Assembly: GCA_016648135.1 (NCBI GenBank)
Contig: JADDOH010023643.1
Span: 186,001 to 250,000 of the forward strand
Direction of reading: 5' to 3'
Length of the DNA stretch: 64,000 bases
From: Agrypnia vestita
Lineage: Eukaryota > Arthropoda > Insecta > Trichoptera > Phryganeidae
The translations under genes were made by a program, and so were the position numbers. Shown piece by piece: positions 63,701-64,000 of the stretch. Numbering within the stretch: the first letter of the stretch is position 1; the number at the start of each line of letters is the position of its first letter. The notes under the pieces are model-generated. The model saw nothing but the letters and a program-made list of their open reading frames with translations, ran no database searches and was not told the origin of the DNA.

Positions 63701-64000
63701 TTGAGTGACGGTTGAGATATTCCGAAAAACATGCGCAGCTTTATTTAGCACTTTTACAATTATTTCGCTGTCCTTATTTATTATTATCTATATATAAATT
63801 ACGCTAACCAATGTCGCTGATGGATGATTTCTGCTGCCAGGTAAAAAAAAGCACATGGCGAAATCGTATAAAAAAGCGAGAAGTATGAATTGTTTTAAAA
63901 TACATGCAATATACATAAATGTGTAGAAATATTATACACGTAAAATAAAAATGGTCACTTATAAAAATAATTTACTTAATATTTATGCATGTTTATTTAT
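63701..64000. other. unassigned AT-rich sequence
   Basis: Nothing recognised up to the window edge. Confidence 0.3.

Overview
This is eukaryotic, AT-rich DNA with no operons and almost no long open frames. The repeat content points to an arthropod, most likely a moth or butterfly (Lepidoptera). The reasons are a cecropia-like mariner, Helitrons with internal tandem blocks and a C-T-A-G end, two tRNA-derived SINE families, CR1-like LINE ends, and many inverted-repeat relics that resemble Penelope-like retroelements. The order is an inference from repeat style; no single-copy marker gene was recognised. The window reads as intergenic DNA or the inside of a very long intron.

Gene content: (1) the only complete coding sequence is a mariner transposase on the minus strand (45558-46577), inside a 1286-bp element with 29-bp perfect terminal inverted repeats and TA duplications. 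(2) One 102-bp stretch (44061-44162, minus) looks like a genuine cassette exon: ATTGCAG-type acceptor, AAG|GTAAGG donor, 34 whole codons. (3) A minus-strand open frame at 28166-28599 reads like real protein and ends where a SINE has inserted. Everything else that codes is a decayed retroelement fragment.

Layout. 0-2 kb: three decayed LINE C-terminal pieces. 2-4 kb: foldbacks, one member of a dispersed repeat and one SINE. 4.5-6.8 kb: a worn Helitron, a mariner/Tc1 start, and a LINE piece. 8.6-9.25 kb: solo LTR with TATA box, initiator and 4-bp duplication. 10-11.1, 18.3-18.7, 19.4-19.7, 21.5 and 24.1-24.3 kb: inverted repeats carrying hammerhead-ribozyme-like cores. 13.4-13.8 kb: a 345-bp non-autonomous DNA transposon. 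26.5-27 and 51.7-52.4 kb: coding remnants of Penelope-like elements (GIY-YIG region), the second followed by a hammerhead-like core. 29.2-30.2, 41.4-42.2, 46.9-47.5, 48.4-48.9 kb: one Helitron family, once as an outward-facing pair. 56.3-56.8 kb: a second solo LTR. 60.8-61.6 kb: the best-preserved CR1-like LINE 3' end.

Between these lie islands with more G+C and many apparent transcription-factor words (about 6.9-7.7, 17.9-18.2, 28.5-28.8, 30.45-30.8, 35.7-36.3, 50.6-51.1, 53.1-53.35, 57.0-57.5 and 61.6-62.0 kb). They lack repeat structure and could be conserved regulatory elements of a large developmental gene whose exon is the one at 44.1 kb; this is inference.

The most interesting theme is the set of hammerhead-like RNA motifs. 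At least five subfamilies share CTGANGA, one apparently unpaired base, stem II, then GAAA followed by a short self-complementary helix III (ACGT, ACCGGT, ACATGT or AACGTT). They sit mostly as inverted pairs, and one lies just downstream of a recognisable Penelope-like C-terminus.
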